Positions 8,613 to 16,446 of a stretch of DNA of 64,000 nucleotides are shown here, one piece after another. The notes under the pieces are model-generated. The model was given only the letters and a program-made list of their open reading frames with translations. It was not told the DNA's origin and did not search any database. Source of the stretch: Natronoglomus mannanivorans (GTDB taxonomy: Archaea > Halobacteriota > Halobacteria > Halobacteriales > Natrialbaceae). The first letter of the stretch is position 1, and the number at the start of each line of letters is the position of its first letter. The stretch covers positions 248,001-312,000 of the forward strand of contig JAOPKB010000003.1 in the NCBI GenBank assembly GCA_025517485.1, written 5' to 3'. The position numbers and the translations under genes were made by a program.

Positions 8613-8863
8613 GGTTAGCTGGCGTGGGACTCGCGCCACCACTGCCTACAGGAGACCGACCTATTGTTATCGTCGGGCTAACTGCGAGCGAACGCGACGT
8701 TTGAGTCGGTTCTCGAGGATTCCACTCCGTTCAATCGAGCGAAAAAGAACTCGACGAGTCTTGACGTGTACGGTCTCGCTACGGATGATCGAGGACTCAG
8801 AAACCGCCTGCGAAGAGCAGTAGGCAGTGGTTTCGGACAGTCGACGCGAGCTAAGAGGGGTCT

Positions 8864-9988
8864 CTACGGCGGGAATCCGCGGTCGGATTCACCGGGGGTC
8901 GGACGAGCGCCCAGCGTCAACTCGACGGTCGTTCGCTCGCCGTCGCGATAGACGTCGACCGGAATCGTGTCGCCGGGACTCGTCGAGAGGGCGAGGAACG
9001 TCGAAAGGGCGTGGCGATCCGGAATCGGCTCGCCATCCATCTCGAGGATGACGTCGCCGCCGACGGGGATGGCATCGCCGTTGCGCCGAACCTGGTCGTC
9101 GCTCTCCTCGAAGACGCCGCCAGCGGGGCCGTCCGGGTCGACCGACGTGACGACGATTCCGTTCGCCTCCGGGAGATCGTTCGCCTCGGCGATCCGTGGA
9201 TCGACCGTCTCGAGGGTGATTCCCATGTAGGAGTGGTGAAATTCGCCGTTCTCGATGAGTGCGGGTGCGACCCGTCGGGTCAGCGCCGAGGAGATCGCGA
9301 AGCCGATGTTGTCGCCGCCGCCGGCGTTGATGACGCCGACGACCTCGCCGTCGAGGTTCACGAGCGGGCCGCCGCTGTTGCCGGGGTTGATCCCGGCGTC
9401 GGTCTGGACGACGTTCGGGAAGGAAAACGAGCGGCCGGGCATCTGGAGCGAGCGATCGACGCCGCTGACGATCCCCTGGGACATCGAACCCTCGAGACCG
9501 AACGGGTTGCCGATCGCGAGCACTTCCTGGCCGGTGACTGGCATCTGTTCGGCCATCGGAAGCGGGTCGGCGTCGTCGGGCGTGTTGTCGACCTCGAGGA
9601 CGGCGAGGTCGCTGTAGAAGTCGGTACCGACGACTTCGGTGGCCGCCCACTCGCCGTTGGTGTATCTGACGTCGACTTCGTCGCCGCCGTAGACGACGTG
9701 TTCGTTGGTCACGACGTGGGTCTCGTCGTAGAGGAAGCCGGATCCCTGTCCCTGTCCCGGATCGTCGCTGAACGGGTCTTCGATGCCGGAGACGCGGAGG
9801 AACGTGACCGAGTCGATCGTTTGCTCGTAGACATCCGTGTACAGTGAGCCGTCGGCGCGGTCGTCCTGGTCGATGTCGACGACCTGCTGAGCGAACGTCC
9901 GCGGACTCGCACAGCCTGCGGTCGCACCGAGCAGGCCAGCACCTGCCGTCGCGAGGAATCCTCGTCGATTCAGGTTCGTTTCGTCCAT
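8864..9988 (-). CDS. HtrA/DegP-like serine protease with PDZ domain, Tat lipoprotein
   Basis: 374-residue extracytoplasmic trypsin-like protease for protein quality control. The N-terminus has a twin-arginine motif (NRRGFLATAGAGLLG) and a lipobox TAGC with Cys26, so the mature protein is probably lipid-anchored outside the membrane. The catalytic triad is visible as His97 (TNEHVV), Asp127 (YSDLAVLEVD) and Ser205 (NPGNSGGP). A PDZ domain follows from about residue 255, starting at SYMGITLETVDPRIAEAN and containing GDVILEMDGEPI. Single-PDZ architecture is the usual haloarchaeal form. The gene stands alone. Confidence 0.93.
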   Translation of the reverse strand: MDETNLNRRGFLATAGAGLLGATAGCASPRTFAQQVVDIDQDDRADGSLYTDVYEQTIDSVTFLRVSGIEDPFSDDPGQGQGSGFLYDETHVVTNEHVVYGGDEVDVRYTNGEWAATEVVGTDFYSDLAVLEVDNTPDDADPLPMAEQMPVTGQEVLAIGNPFGLEGSMSQGIVSGVDRSLQMPGRSFSFPNVVQTDAGINPGNSGGPLVNLDGEVVGVINAGGGDNIGFAISSALTRRVAPALIENGEFHHSYMGITLETVDPRIAEANDLPEANGIVVTSVDPDGPAGGVFEESDDQVRRNGDAIPVGGDVILEMDGEPIPDRHALSTFLALSTSPGDTIPVDVYRDGERTTVELTLGARPTPGESDRGFPP

Positions 9989-10190
9989 ATCAGTGCCAGG
10001 GGTGGGACGAACTTGAACCCCCGGCCACCGCTCGACGGGTCGGTGGATCGAGTCGTTCGTTTCGTCTCTCCGTCCGCTCTCTCAGTTTCCCAGCCGTCTC
10101 TCGTCGCCGACACATCGGGTACCGGACCTGATCCACCGTCGAATCGACGAAGGGAAAACGTGTTACCGCCGGCACACCGAGTAAGGGAAA

Positions 10191-11543
10191 ATGACGATCA
10201 CCGAGGACGCCCGTGCGCTGCTCGCGACGGGACCCATCTGCGACTCGTGTCTCGGGCGCCCGTTCGCCGAGCGGAGTTTCGGGCTCACCAACGCCGAGCG
10301 AGGGCGATCGCTGCGGACGACCCTCGCGATGGCCGACGACGACCCCTACGAGCCGGTCGACCCCGACGACTGCTGGGTCTGTGAAGGGTACTGCGGAACG
10401 TTCGACGTCCTCGCCGAGACGATCGTCGAGGGCCTCGAGGGGATCGACTTCGACACCTATCAGGTCGGGAGCCGCGTGCCGCCCCTGTTCGAGGAAAACG
10501 AGGAATTACTGCGAGAGGACGCCGGCCTCGAGATCGATTCGGGCGAGACGCTCAAACGTGAGGTCAACCGCGAGGTCGGCCGTCGAGTCGGCGCGGCGAC
10601 CGGCGCCGACGTCTCCTTCGACCGACCGGACGTCCTCGCGATCATCGACCTCGCGGCGTTCGACCCGCTCGAACTCGAGGACGACGTCGACCGGGTAACG
10701 AGCCACGCGATCGACGTCCAGGTCAACCCCGCGTTCGTCTACGGCCGCTACCGCAAACTTGAGCGGGACATCCCCCAGACGGAGTGGCCCTGCCGGGAGT
10801 GTGGCGGGACTGGTATCCAGCTCGGCGACGAGGGTGAAGAGCCCTGTGACTACTGTGGCGGCTCGGGGTACCTGTACGACACCAGCGTCGAACAGGTCGT
10901 CCGCCCCCACGTCGTCGAGGCGATGGACGGCGACGAGGGAACCTTCCACGGCGCTGGCCGCGAGGACGTCGACGCGCGGATGATCGAGGGCGGACGGCCG
11001 TTCGTCCTCGAGGTGAAACGACCCCGGGAGCGCAGTCCCGACGTCGAAGCGCTCGAACGAGAGATCAACGCGGCCGCCGACGGGCAAGTGGAGGTCGAGG
11101 GACTCCGTCTCGCGACCTACGAGATGGTCGAGCGCGTCAAGGAACACGACGCGAGCAAACACTACCGTGCCGAGGTCGCGTTCGATGACGCTGTCACCGA
11201 GGAGGAGTTCGAGGCGGCACTCGCCGAACTCGACGGAACGACCCTCGAGCAGTACACGCCGGAACGCGTCGACCACCGGCGGGCGAGTCTCACGCGCACG
11301 CGGACGGTGTACGGTATCGACGGTGAACTCCGTTCGCCCACCGAGGCCGTCGTCACCCTCCACGGCGAGGGCGGACTCTACGTCAAGGAACTGATCAGCA
11401 GCGACAACGGCCGGACGGAGCCGAGTCTGGCGGGGCTGCTCGAGACGGACGCGGAAGTGACCGCACTCGACGTGACCGGCGTGGAAGGCGAGGACGAACC
11501 GTTCGAGCGCGAGGAGTTCTTCAGGGACGAGCCTCGAGCGTAG
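10191..11543 (+). CDS. pus10: tRNA pseudouridine(54/55) synthase Pus10
   Basis: 450-residue enzyme that isomerises U54 and U55 in archaeal tRNAs. The N-terminal THUMP-containing half starts with the Cys cluster CDSCLGRPFAE and CWVCEGYCG, and a second zinc-binding set CRECGGTG...CDYCGGSGY occurs at about residue 200-225. The catalytic block FHGAGREDVDARMIEGGRPF holds the presumed catalytic Asp, and FVLEVKRPR follows. All family landmarks are present and the length is normal. Its product at position 54 is the substrate of TrmY encoded at 7052..7654. Confidence 0.95.
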   Translation: MTITEDARALLATGPICDSCLGRPFAERSFGLTNAERGRSLRTTLAMADDDPYEPVDPDDCWVCEGYCGTFDVLAETIVEGLEGIDFDTYQVGSRVPPLFEENEELLREDAGLEIDSGETLKREVNREVGRRVGAATGADVSFDRPDVLAIIDLAAFDPLELEDDVDRVTSHAIDVQVNPAFVYGRYRKLERDIPQTEWPCRECGGTGIQLGDEGEEPCDYCGGSGYLYDTSVEQVVRPHVVEAMDGDEGTFHGAGREDVDARMIEGGRPFVLEVKRPRERSPDVEALEREINAAADGQVEVEGLRLATYEMVERVKEHDASKHYRAEVAFDDAVTEEEFEAALAELDGTTLEQYTPERVDHRRASLTRTRTVYGIDGELRSPTEAVVTLHGEGGLYVKELISSDNGRTEPSLAGLLETDAEVTALDVTGVEGEDEPFEREEFFRDEPRA

Positions 11544-11653
11544 GGAAGGGAGCCCAGAGAGCGGTGTCGACGTTCTCGAGCCCGAGTTCGGGAATCGTTC
11601 GCCGACATCTTGTTGTGGGAAAAACACTTTGGTGATCGGATCGAAGATCACGT

Positions 11654-12070
11654 ATGGGAAATCAGGAGACGTGGCCGAGCGTCGGCCGTGCAATCGTCGC
11701 CGTCGCGCTCGTCTTGCTGGTCAGTCGGCTGGCACTCGACGTCGCCGGCGTTACGTCCGTAAGCGAACCCGTGTGGCCACTCGCCGTGCTGTCCGGATTC
11801 GTCCTCGTCGTCGCGTTCCTCGTGTCGACGAGATCGCCTGACGAGTCTGGTGGGGACGCGAATACGGGCAAGACAGCCAGCTCTGGGATCGACGACGGCG
11901 AGACTGACGACACCAACTCCGTGTGGAACGCGATTCCATCGTGGCAGTACGGCGGTCGACACGCCGAATCCGGCGGGCTCACACGCGACGAACAGGAACA
12001 GGCACTCGCGGAGATACAGGAGCAAGCCGCCGAACTCGAGCGTGAAAACGACGTCCAGAATCGGCGGTAG
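11654..12070 (+). CDS. haloarchaeal hypothetical membrane protein
   Basis: 138 residues. Two membrane helices (about residues 11-32 and 40-58) with a short loop are followed by a soluble acidic tail. Residues ~90-138 contain NAIPSWQYGGRHAESGGLTR and then a helical segment rich in Glu, Gln and Ala (DEQEQALAEIQEQAAELERE) with coiled-coil character. I do not recognise a function; the pattern of two helices and a short helical cytoplasmic tail recurs in conserved haloarchaeal proteins. Upstream AT-rich word aaaaacactttgg at 11619-11631 may be its promoter. Confidence 0.7.
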   Translation: MGNQETWPSVGRAIVAVALVLLVSRLALDVAGVTSVSEPVWPLAVLSGFVLVVAFLVSTRSPDESGGDANTGKTASSGIDDGETDDTNSVWNAIPSWQYGGRHAESGGLTRDEQEQALAEIQEQAAELERENDVQNRR

Positions 12071-12246
12071 TCCCATATCCCCCTTCTCGAGGACCGAACG
12101 GGAGCGAGTGAGTGAACAACGCGAGCTGCCAGAGCGCACTCCGGGGCAGTTCGTCGACTCGGCGTGAAGCGGTCAGTTCGTCGATCGTCGCTCAGACCCA
12201 GATCAGGAGAGCAAGGATTTTGCCGTCGCCTGCCACACTCGAGGAC

Positions 12247-12960
12247 ATGACGAGCTTCGGCGTCGACGAGGCGGGGAAGGGTCCGGTGTTCGGCTCGATG
12301 TTCGCCGCGGCGGTGTGCGTCGACGATCCCGCAGTGCTTCCCGAGGGGATCGCCGACTCCAAGCGGCTGTCACCGACCCGGCGCGAGTCCCTCGCCGCGA
12401 CGCTCCGCGAAGACGATCGGATTCGGATCGGCGTCAGCGAGATTCCGCCCGCGCGGATCGACGATCCCGCAACCGACATGAACGGCCTCGCAGTCGCAGC
12501 GCACGCCGAGGCGATCGACAGTGCACTCTCGAGGGAAGAACGGGGGTTCGAATCGGAGTCCGGTGTCGCGGACGCCGACGACCTCCAGGCGGAGACCGAG
12601 ACCTCGATCGAGGGCCTCTGTGACGCCTGTGATACCGACGCCGCTCGGTTCGCTCGCCGGGTCGCAGACGCGTGCACTGCTGACGTCACGGTCGACGCCC
12701 GCCACGGCGCCGACGACGACTCGCCGATCGTCGGTGCCGCGAGTATCGTCGCCAAGGTCGAACGCGACGCCCACGTCGCCGCCATCGCCGACACCTACGG
12801 CGACGTCGGCAGCGGCTATCCGAGCGATCCGACTACCCGCGAGTTCCTCGAGGAGTACGTCGCCGCGAACGGCGAACTCCCGCCGTTCGCCCGCGAGTCG
12901 TGGTCGACCTGCACCGACGTGCTCGCGAGTGCGACCCAGACGGGACTCGGTGACTTTTGA
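12247..12960 (+). CDS. rnhB: ribonuclease HII
   Basis: 237-residue endoribonuclease that cuts RNA in RNA-DNA hybrids and removes misincorporated ribonucleotides. The start MTSFGVDEAGKGPVFGSM has the conserved catalytic Asp-Glu pair (DEAGKGP), followed by IADSKRLSP, DARHGADDDSPIVGAASIVAKVERD (third and fourth acidic residues region) and GSGYPSDPTT. The region at ~95-140 has an acidic insertion typical of halophiles. The ATG at 12247 is used; the longer frame from 12112 has no family similarity. Confidence 0.93.
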   Translation: MTSFGVDEAGKGPVFGSMFAAAVCVDDPAVLPEGIADSKRLSPTRRESLAATLREDDRIRIGVSEIPPARIDDPATDMNGLAVAAHAEAIDSALSREERGFESESGVADADDLQAETETSIEGLCDACDTDAARFARRVADACTADVTVDARHGADDDSPIVGAASIVAKVERDAHVAAIADTYGDVGSGYPSDPTTREFLEEYVAANGELPPFARESWSTCTDVLASATQTGLGDF

Positions 12961-13204
12961 TTGCGAGTAAGGTTCGACGAGCTCGAGTCCGGTCGAGGTG
13001 ATGACCGGTCAGCGTGGCGATTCGACTCGGTGAGAATCCACCGCCGTGAGCACCCGATCGAACGGACCGTGGGTCACGCAAGCCCAGTCCATTTACGGGC
13101 TGTTATGTTTACAATAGATCGTATTGCAGTCGGCGAGACTGTGCCTGTCACGCGAATACATAGTTCTCGAGAGTACCCCCTCCCACCCCAACTCCCCACC
13201 CCTC

Positions 13205-14194
13205 ATGGCGTCACAACCCGATTCGAACCCCATCACGAAGTCGACGGGACGGTCGATCTACCAGACGATCAGCGAAGTCATCCTCACCGGCGTTGCGATC
13301 ATCGTCCCAGTCGTCGTGACGATCTACGTGTTGACGGTCGCACTGTCGTTTCTCGACAGTGCCCTCCAACCACTCGTCGAGGTTCTCCAGATGACGGGTG
13401 TGTTCGCACTCTTGGAGGATCTGGGACTCGTCACCGTCCTCGTCGAGGCGGGCGTCTACGACAGCGTCATCGGCTTTCTCACCGAGATCATCGCGCTCGT
13501 CGCGCTACTGGGAATCATCGTCCTCGTCGGGACCGTTGCGTACCACCCCATCGGCGAACGGTTCGTCGACTACGTCGACGTCTTCATCGCGTCGATTCCT
13601 GGGATCGGAACGGTCTACAAGAGCTTCCGCCGGATGGGCGACATCATGATCGACGACGACGTCGAGAACTTCCAGGAGGTCAAACTCGTCGAGCTACACG
13701 GCGAGGGAAGCTACGTGATCGGGTTCGAGGTCGGTGACTCACCACCGGTCATCAGCGACGCCGTCGAGGAGAACGTCGTGACGATGTTCGTCCCGTTCGT
13801 ACCGAATCCCGTCACCGGCGGCTTCCTGACCTACGTCTCCGAAGCGCGGCTCACCGACGTCGACATGACCGTCGACGAGGGGATCCGAAACGTGATCACG
13901 AGCGGCGTCGCCGGCCACGAATCGGAGCAGGCCGCGGTCGACCTCTCCGTCGACGACGTGCAGGACCTGCTCGACGGCGAAATATCCCGACCATCGGGAC
14001 TCTTCGACGAGACGAGTTCGACCGTCGAACCCACGGAGACGACGGAGACGGCCGAATCGCCCGACTCGAGTTCCGGTCCTGAGTCCGGTTCGGCGCCGAG
14101 CTCCTCGTCGACGTCTCCAACCACGTCTCCGTCCACGTCGACGTCAACTTCTCCCACGTCCCAGCCCACCGACGAGTCCGATCGCAGTACCTGA
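13205..14194 (+). CDS. DUF502 family membrane protein
   Basis: 329 residues. Two long membrane helices (about 25-55 and 90-120) bracket a short loop, then comes the family block IPGIGTVYKSFRRMGDIM and a beta-rich soluble domain containing VPFVPNPVTGGFLTYV, which are the characteristic motifs of DUF502. The last ~60 residues are a Thr/Ser/Glu-rich tail (repeats such as TSPTTSPSTSTSTSPTSQP), probably exposed and possibly glycosylated. Biochemical function is unknown. The start at 13205 places helix 1 correctly; the longer frame from 13124 has no support. Confidence 0.88.
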   Translation: MASQPDSNPITKSTGRSIYQTISEVILTGVAIIVPVVVTIYVLTVALSFLDSALQPLVEVLQMTGVFALLEDLGLVTVLVEAGVYDSVIGFLTEIIALVALLGIIVLVGTVAYHPIGERFVDYVDVFIASIPGIGTVYKSFRRMGDIMIDDDVENFQEVKLVELHGEGSYVIGFEVGDSPPVISDAVEENVVTMFVPFVPNPVTGGFLTYVSEARLTDVDMTVDEGIRNVITSGVAGHESEQAAVDLSVDDVQDLLDGEISRPSGLFDETSSTVEPTETTETAESPDSSSGPESGSAPSSSSTSPTTSPSTSTSTSPTSQPTDESDRST

Positions 14195-14295
14195 CTCGAG
14201 CCCCCTCAGCCCGGATCGAGATCGGCTGAGGGTCGTTCCACCGGATCGAATCTGGCCGTCCGAACCCACTGAACTTTAACTTGTACAGGCTAAGT

Positions 14296-14392
14296 CCCGG
14301 TCCTCAAGGAGTCGTTCGAGAGAGCTTTGCTCTCTCGTGATCACGAAAATCTCCGATTTTCGGACGACAACGCAGTGAGCAGAGCGAACGAG
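14296..14392 (+). mobile_element. probable TnpB 3' tail, interrupted by a palindromic repeat
   Basis: Reading ...VLKES then, after the palindromic element, NAVSRANE and a stop at 14390-14392 mirrors the tail of the second remnant (STLKERAALAASE-stop) and of haloarchaeal IS200/IS605-type TnpB proteins (SPTLKE...SE). After the stop comes agtagggcggggatacagcc, comparable with the right ends of such elements. Only the last ~20 codons remain. Confidence 0.4.
14311..14368. repeat. structured palindromic repeat, copy 1 (58 bp)
   Basis: The ends gtcgttc and ggacgac can pair. Inside lie a hairpin gagagagc-ttt-gctctctc, the palindrome gtgatcac, and a hairpin cgaaaatc-tcc-gattttcg. Copy 2 at 14584..14645 has the same plan with compensating changes in the second hairpin. 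Confidence 0.75.
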
Positions 14393-14491
14393 TAGCGCAG
14401 TAGGGCGGGGATACAGCCGTACGCTCGCTGCACCCAAAAAGTTCAAGTTTAGACACGATTAACCAGCGAATAGTGGTCTGACCGTGACCAG

Positions 14492-14773
14492 AACGCTGCT
14501 CTTGAAGTACAGCGCCGTGGATTGCTTGAACTGGAAGTGGTTGAGAATGAATCGGGATTAGGTCAGGAACTGACCGAATCAACGTCGTTCGAGAGAGCGG
14601 AACTCTCTCGTGATCACGAAAGGCGCGGAGCGCCTTTCGAACGACCTGCTGAGACTGGCACCGCTGCGGGGCCACGCTCTAGCTCGTCTAGAGACGTGGT
14701 TCCTGCAAGTGCCGTCGTTGACACAGGAAGCTCCACCCTCAAGGAACGAGCGGCGTTAGCCGCGAGTGAGTAG
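14492..14773 (+). mobile_element. C-terminal remnant of an IS200/IS605-type TnpB
   Basis: The frame reads AALEVQRRGLLELEVVENES ... TESTSFER, then the inserted palindromic repeat, then FERPAETGTAAG ... VVPASAVVDTGSSTLKERAALAASE and a stop at 14771-14773. The ending is the well-known tail of haloarchaeal IS1341-type TnpB (ALP...VV..GSPTLKE...ASE). The RuvC catalytic residues and zinc finger are absent, so this is a dead relic. The right-end-like sequence ggtggggtagttcacc follows at 14774-14790. Confidence 0.65.
14584..14645. repeat. structured palindromic repeat, copy 2 (62 bp)
   Basis: Ends gtcgttc and gaacgac are a perfect inverted pair. The inner parts are hairpin gagagag-cgga-ctctctc, palindrome gtgatcac and hairpin cgaaaggcgc-gga-gcgcctttcg. 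Compared with copy 1 the second stem differs on both arms yet still pairs, so structure rather than sequence is conserved. Confidence 0.75.
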
Positions 14774-14807
14774 GGTGGGGTAGTTCACCCCGTCACAGAT
14801 CCAACGG

Positions 14808-15818
14808 ATGAATATGCTCGAGATCGCCACGCTCCTCGCACTGGCCGTGGTCGGAACGGGAATCGTCTGGAAGGGGAGCAGCTGGCTCGAGACGTCAGCG
14901 GACGAACTCGCGGTCGGCTACGGCGTTCCGACGGTCGTCCAGGGCGCGGTCATCGCCGCGGCGGGCTCGAGTATGCCCGAACTGGTGAGCGTCCTCCTCG
15001 CAGCGTTACGCCACGGTGAGTTCGAACTCGGCATCGGCGCTGTCGTCGGCTCCGCGGTGTTCAACCTGATGGTGATCCCGGCCGTCGCCGTACTGGCGAC
15101 CAGCGGCATCTCGACGACCCGCGAGCTGGTGTTCAAGGAAGCGCTGTTTTACATGCTCTCGGTCGCGACGCTCCTGTTGACGTTCTCGCTGGCGGTGATC
15201 TACTATCCAACTGAGAACGCCCTCGAGGGGTCTGTCACGCGTACGCTCGCGCTGTTCCCCATCGGCCTCTACGTTCTCTACCTGTTCACCCAGTACCTCG
15301 AAGTGTCCGAGCACGACACGTCTCCGGAGAGCAACGTCAACCTTCCGCGGGCCTGGTTCTGGTTTCTCGTCGGATTGGTGTTCATCATCGTCGGCGTCGA
15401 AGGGCTCGTTCAGTCGGCGATCGGCTTCGGCGACGTCTTCGGCACGCCCGCGTTTCTCTGGGGAATGACCGTCGTCGCCGCCGGTTCGAGCATCCCCGAC
15501 GCGCTCGTCAGCGTGAACGCCGCCCGCGCCGGGCGGCCGACGGTCAGCCTCGCGAACGTCCTCGGCAGCAACGTCTTCGACCTGCTGATCGCCGTCCCGG
15601 CGGGCGTCCTCGTCGCCGGCACGCTGACGATTACGTTCGCGTACGTCGTCCCGATGATGGGCTTTCTGATCCTCGGCACCGTCGTCTTCTTCACCGTCAT
15701 GCGGACGGATATGCTGCTCTCGAGAACTGAGGCGTGGCTCCTGATCGTCCTCTACGGCGTGTTCGTGGTGTGGCTGCTCGCGGAGAGCGTGGGACTGACG
15801 AACGTCGTGCCGGCGTGA
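14808..15818 (+). CDS. sodium/calcium exchanger family (CaCA) cation antiporter
   Basis: 336-residue polytopic membrane protein with about ten helices. The two inverted alpha-repeats of the CaCA superfamily are plain: AAGSSMPELVS with GSAVFNL in the first half, and AAGSSIPDALVS with GSNVFDL in the second. These helices carry the acidic residues that bind Ca2+ or another cation in exchange for Na+ or H+. Length and layout match YrbG-like archaeal members (structurally known NCX_Mj type). The substrate cannot be fixed from sequence. It starts 35 bp after the TnpB remnant. Confidence 0.9.
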   Translation: MNMLEIATLLALAVVGTGIVWKGSSWLETSADELAVGYGVPTVVQGAVIAAAGSSMPELVSVLLAALRHGEFELGIGAVVGSAVFNLMVIPAVAVLATSGISTTRELVFKEALFYMLSVATLLLTFSLAVIYYPTENALEGSVTRTLALFPIGLYVLYLFTQYLEVSEHDTSPESNVNLPRAWFWFLVGLVFIIVGVEGLVQSAIGFGDVFGTPAFLWGMTVVAAGSSIPDALVSVNAARAGRPTVSLANVLGSNVFDLLIAVPAGVLVAGTLTITFAYVVPMMGFLILGTVVFFTVMRTDMLLSRTEAWLLIVLYGVFVVWLLAESVGLTNVVPA

Positions 15819-15900
15819 TAGGCGTGGGCGGAATCGAGTCGACGGCGTGCTCGAGGCTGCGACGGATGACGGGCCGGAACCGCTTGCAGCAGAACACGAC

Positions 15901-16353
15901 TCAGGAGTCAGTCGTACGTCGGTGATGGATCCGACGAACCACGGCTCCACCGAGGTACGCGAGCCCGCCGAAGAGGAGTGCGCCAGCGAGGGCGTAGACG
16001 GGACCGTGAGTGAGTCCTTCGACGAGTTCGCCGTGGGGGTCGAGTTTGTACCCTAACGTGCGAGGCGGCGTGTACCGGGTCTCCATCGACCACCGGTAGT
16101 AGCCGACCAGCGGCGGCACGACGAACCGCCACAGAACGGTGGCGAAGACGACGCCCAGTCCCGCCAGCACGCCTGCGCGGGCCCAGCCGGCGTAGAGGGC
16201 GATTGCGAGCGAGAGATAGAGTAACGAAAACCCGAGAACGGCGTCGTACTCGAGCAGAAACGCCGCCGACGCGAGAAGCGGGACGACGATGGCGAGCACG
16301 CCGATACGAACTCGCGGTCGTCGGTCACCGAGCAGGACGTCTCGAGCGTTCAC
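15901..16353 (-). CDS. haloarchaeal hypothetical membrane protein
   Basis: 150 residues with four predicted membrane helices (about 17-34, 37-56, 60-80 and 118-142). The loop between helices 3 and 4 contains YYRWSMETRYTPPRTLGYK. The start codon is GTG at 16353. The C-terminus RRIHHRRTTDS is basic and likely cytoplasmic. I recognise no functional family. It lies convergent to the antiporter and upstream of secD in the same direction, 93 bp away. Confidence 0.7.
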   Translation of the reverse strand: MNARDVLLGDRRPRVRIGVLAIVVPLLASAAFLLEYDAVLGFSLLYLSLAIALYAGWARAGVLAGLGVVFATVLWRFVVPPLVGYYRWSMETRYTPPRTLGYKLDPHGELVEGLTHGPVYALAGALLFGGLAYLGGAVVRRIHHRRTTDS

Positions 16354-16446
16354 ACGACTACGTTTTGCGCAGAATACAAAACGTTTCGGCGGAGAACCGG
16401 TTGGATATCGAAATACGATTCGACTCGAACGTTGCCAAAAGCCGCC

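Noticed and set aside
10005..10045. tRNA-like sequence (gaacttgaaccccc) on the minus strand
   Set aside because: A T loop TTCAAGT can be drawn, but the flanking five bases do not pair and no matching acceptor, D or anticodon arm was found within 200 bp.
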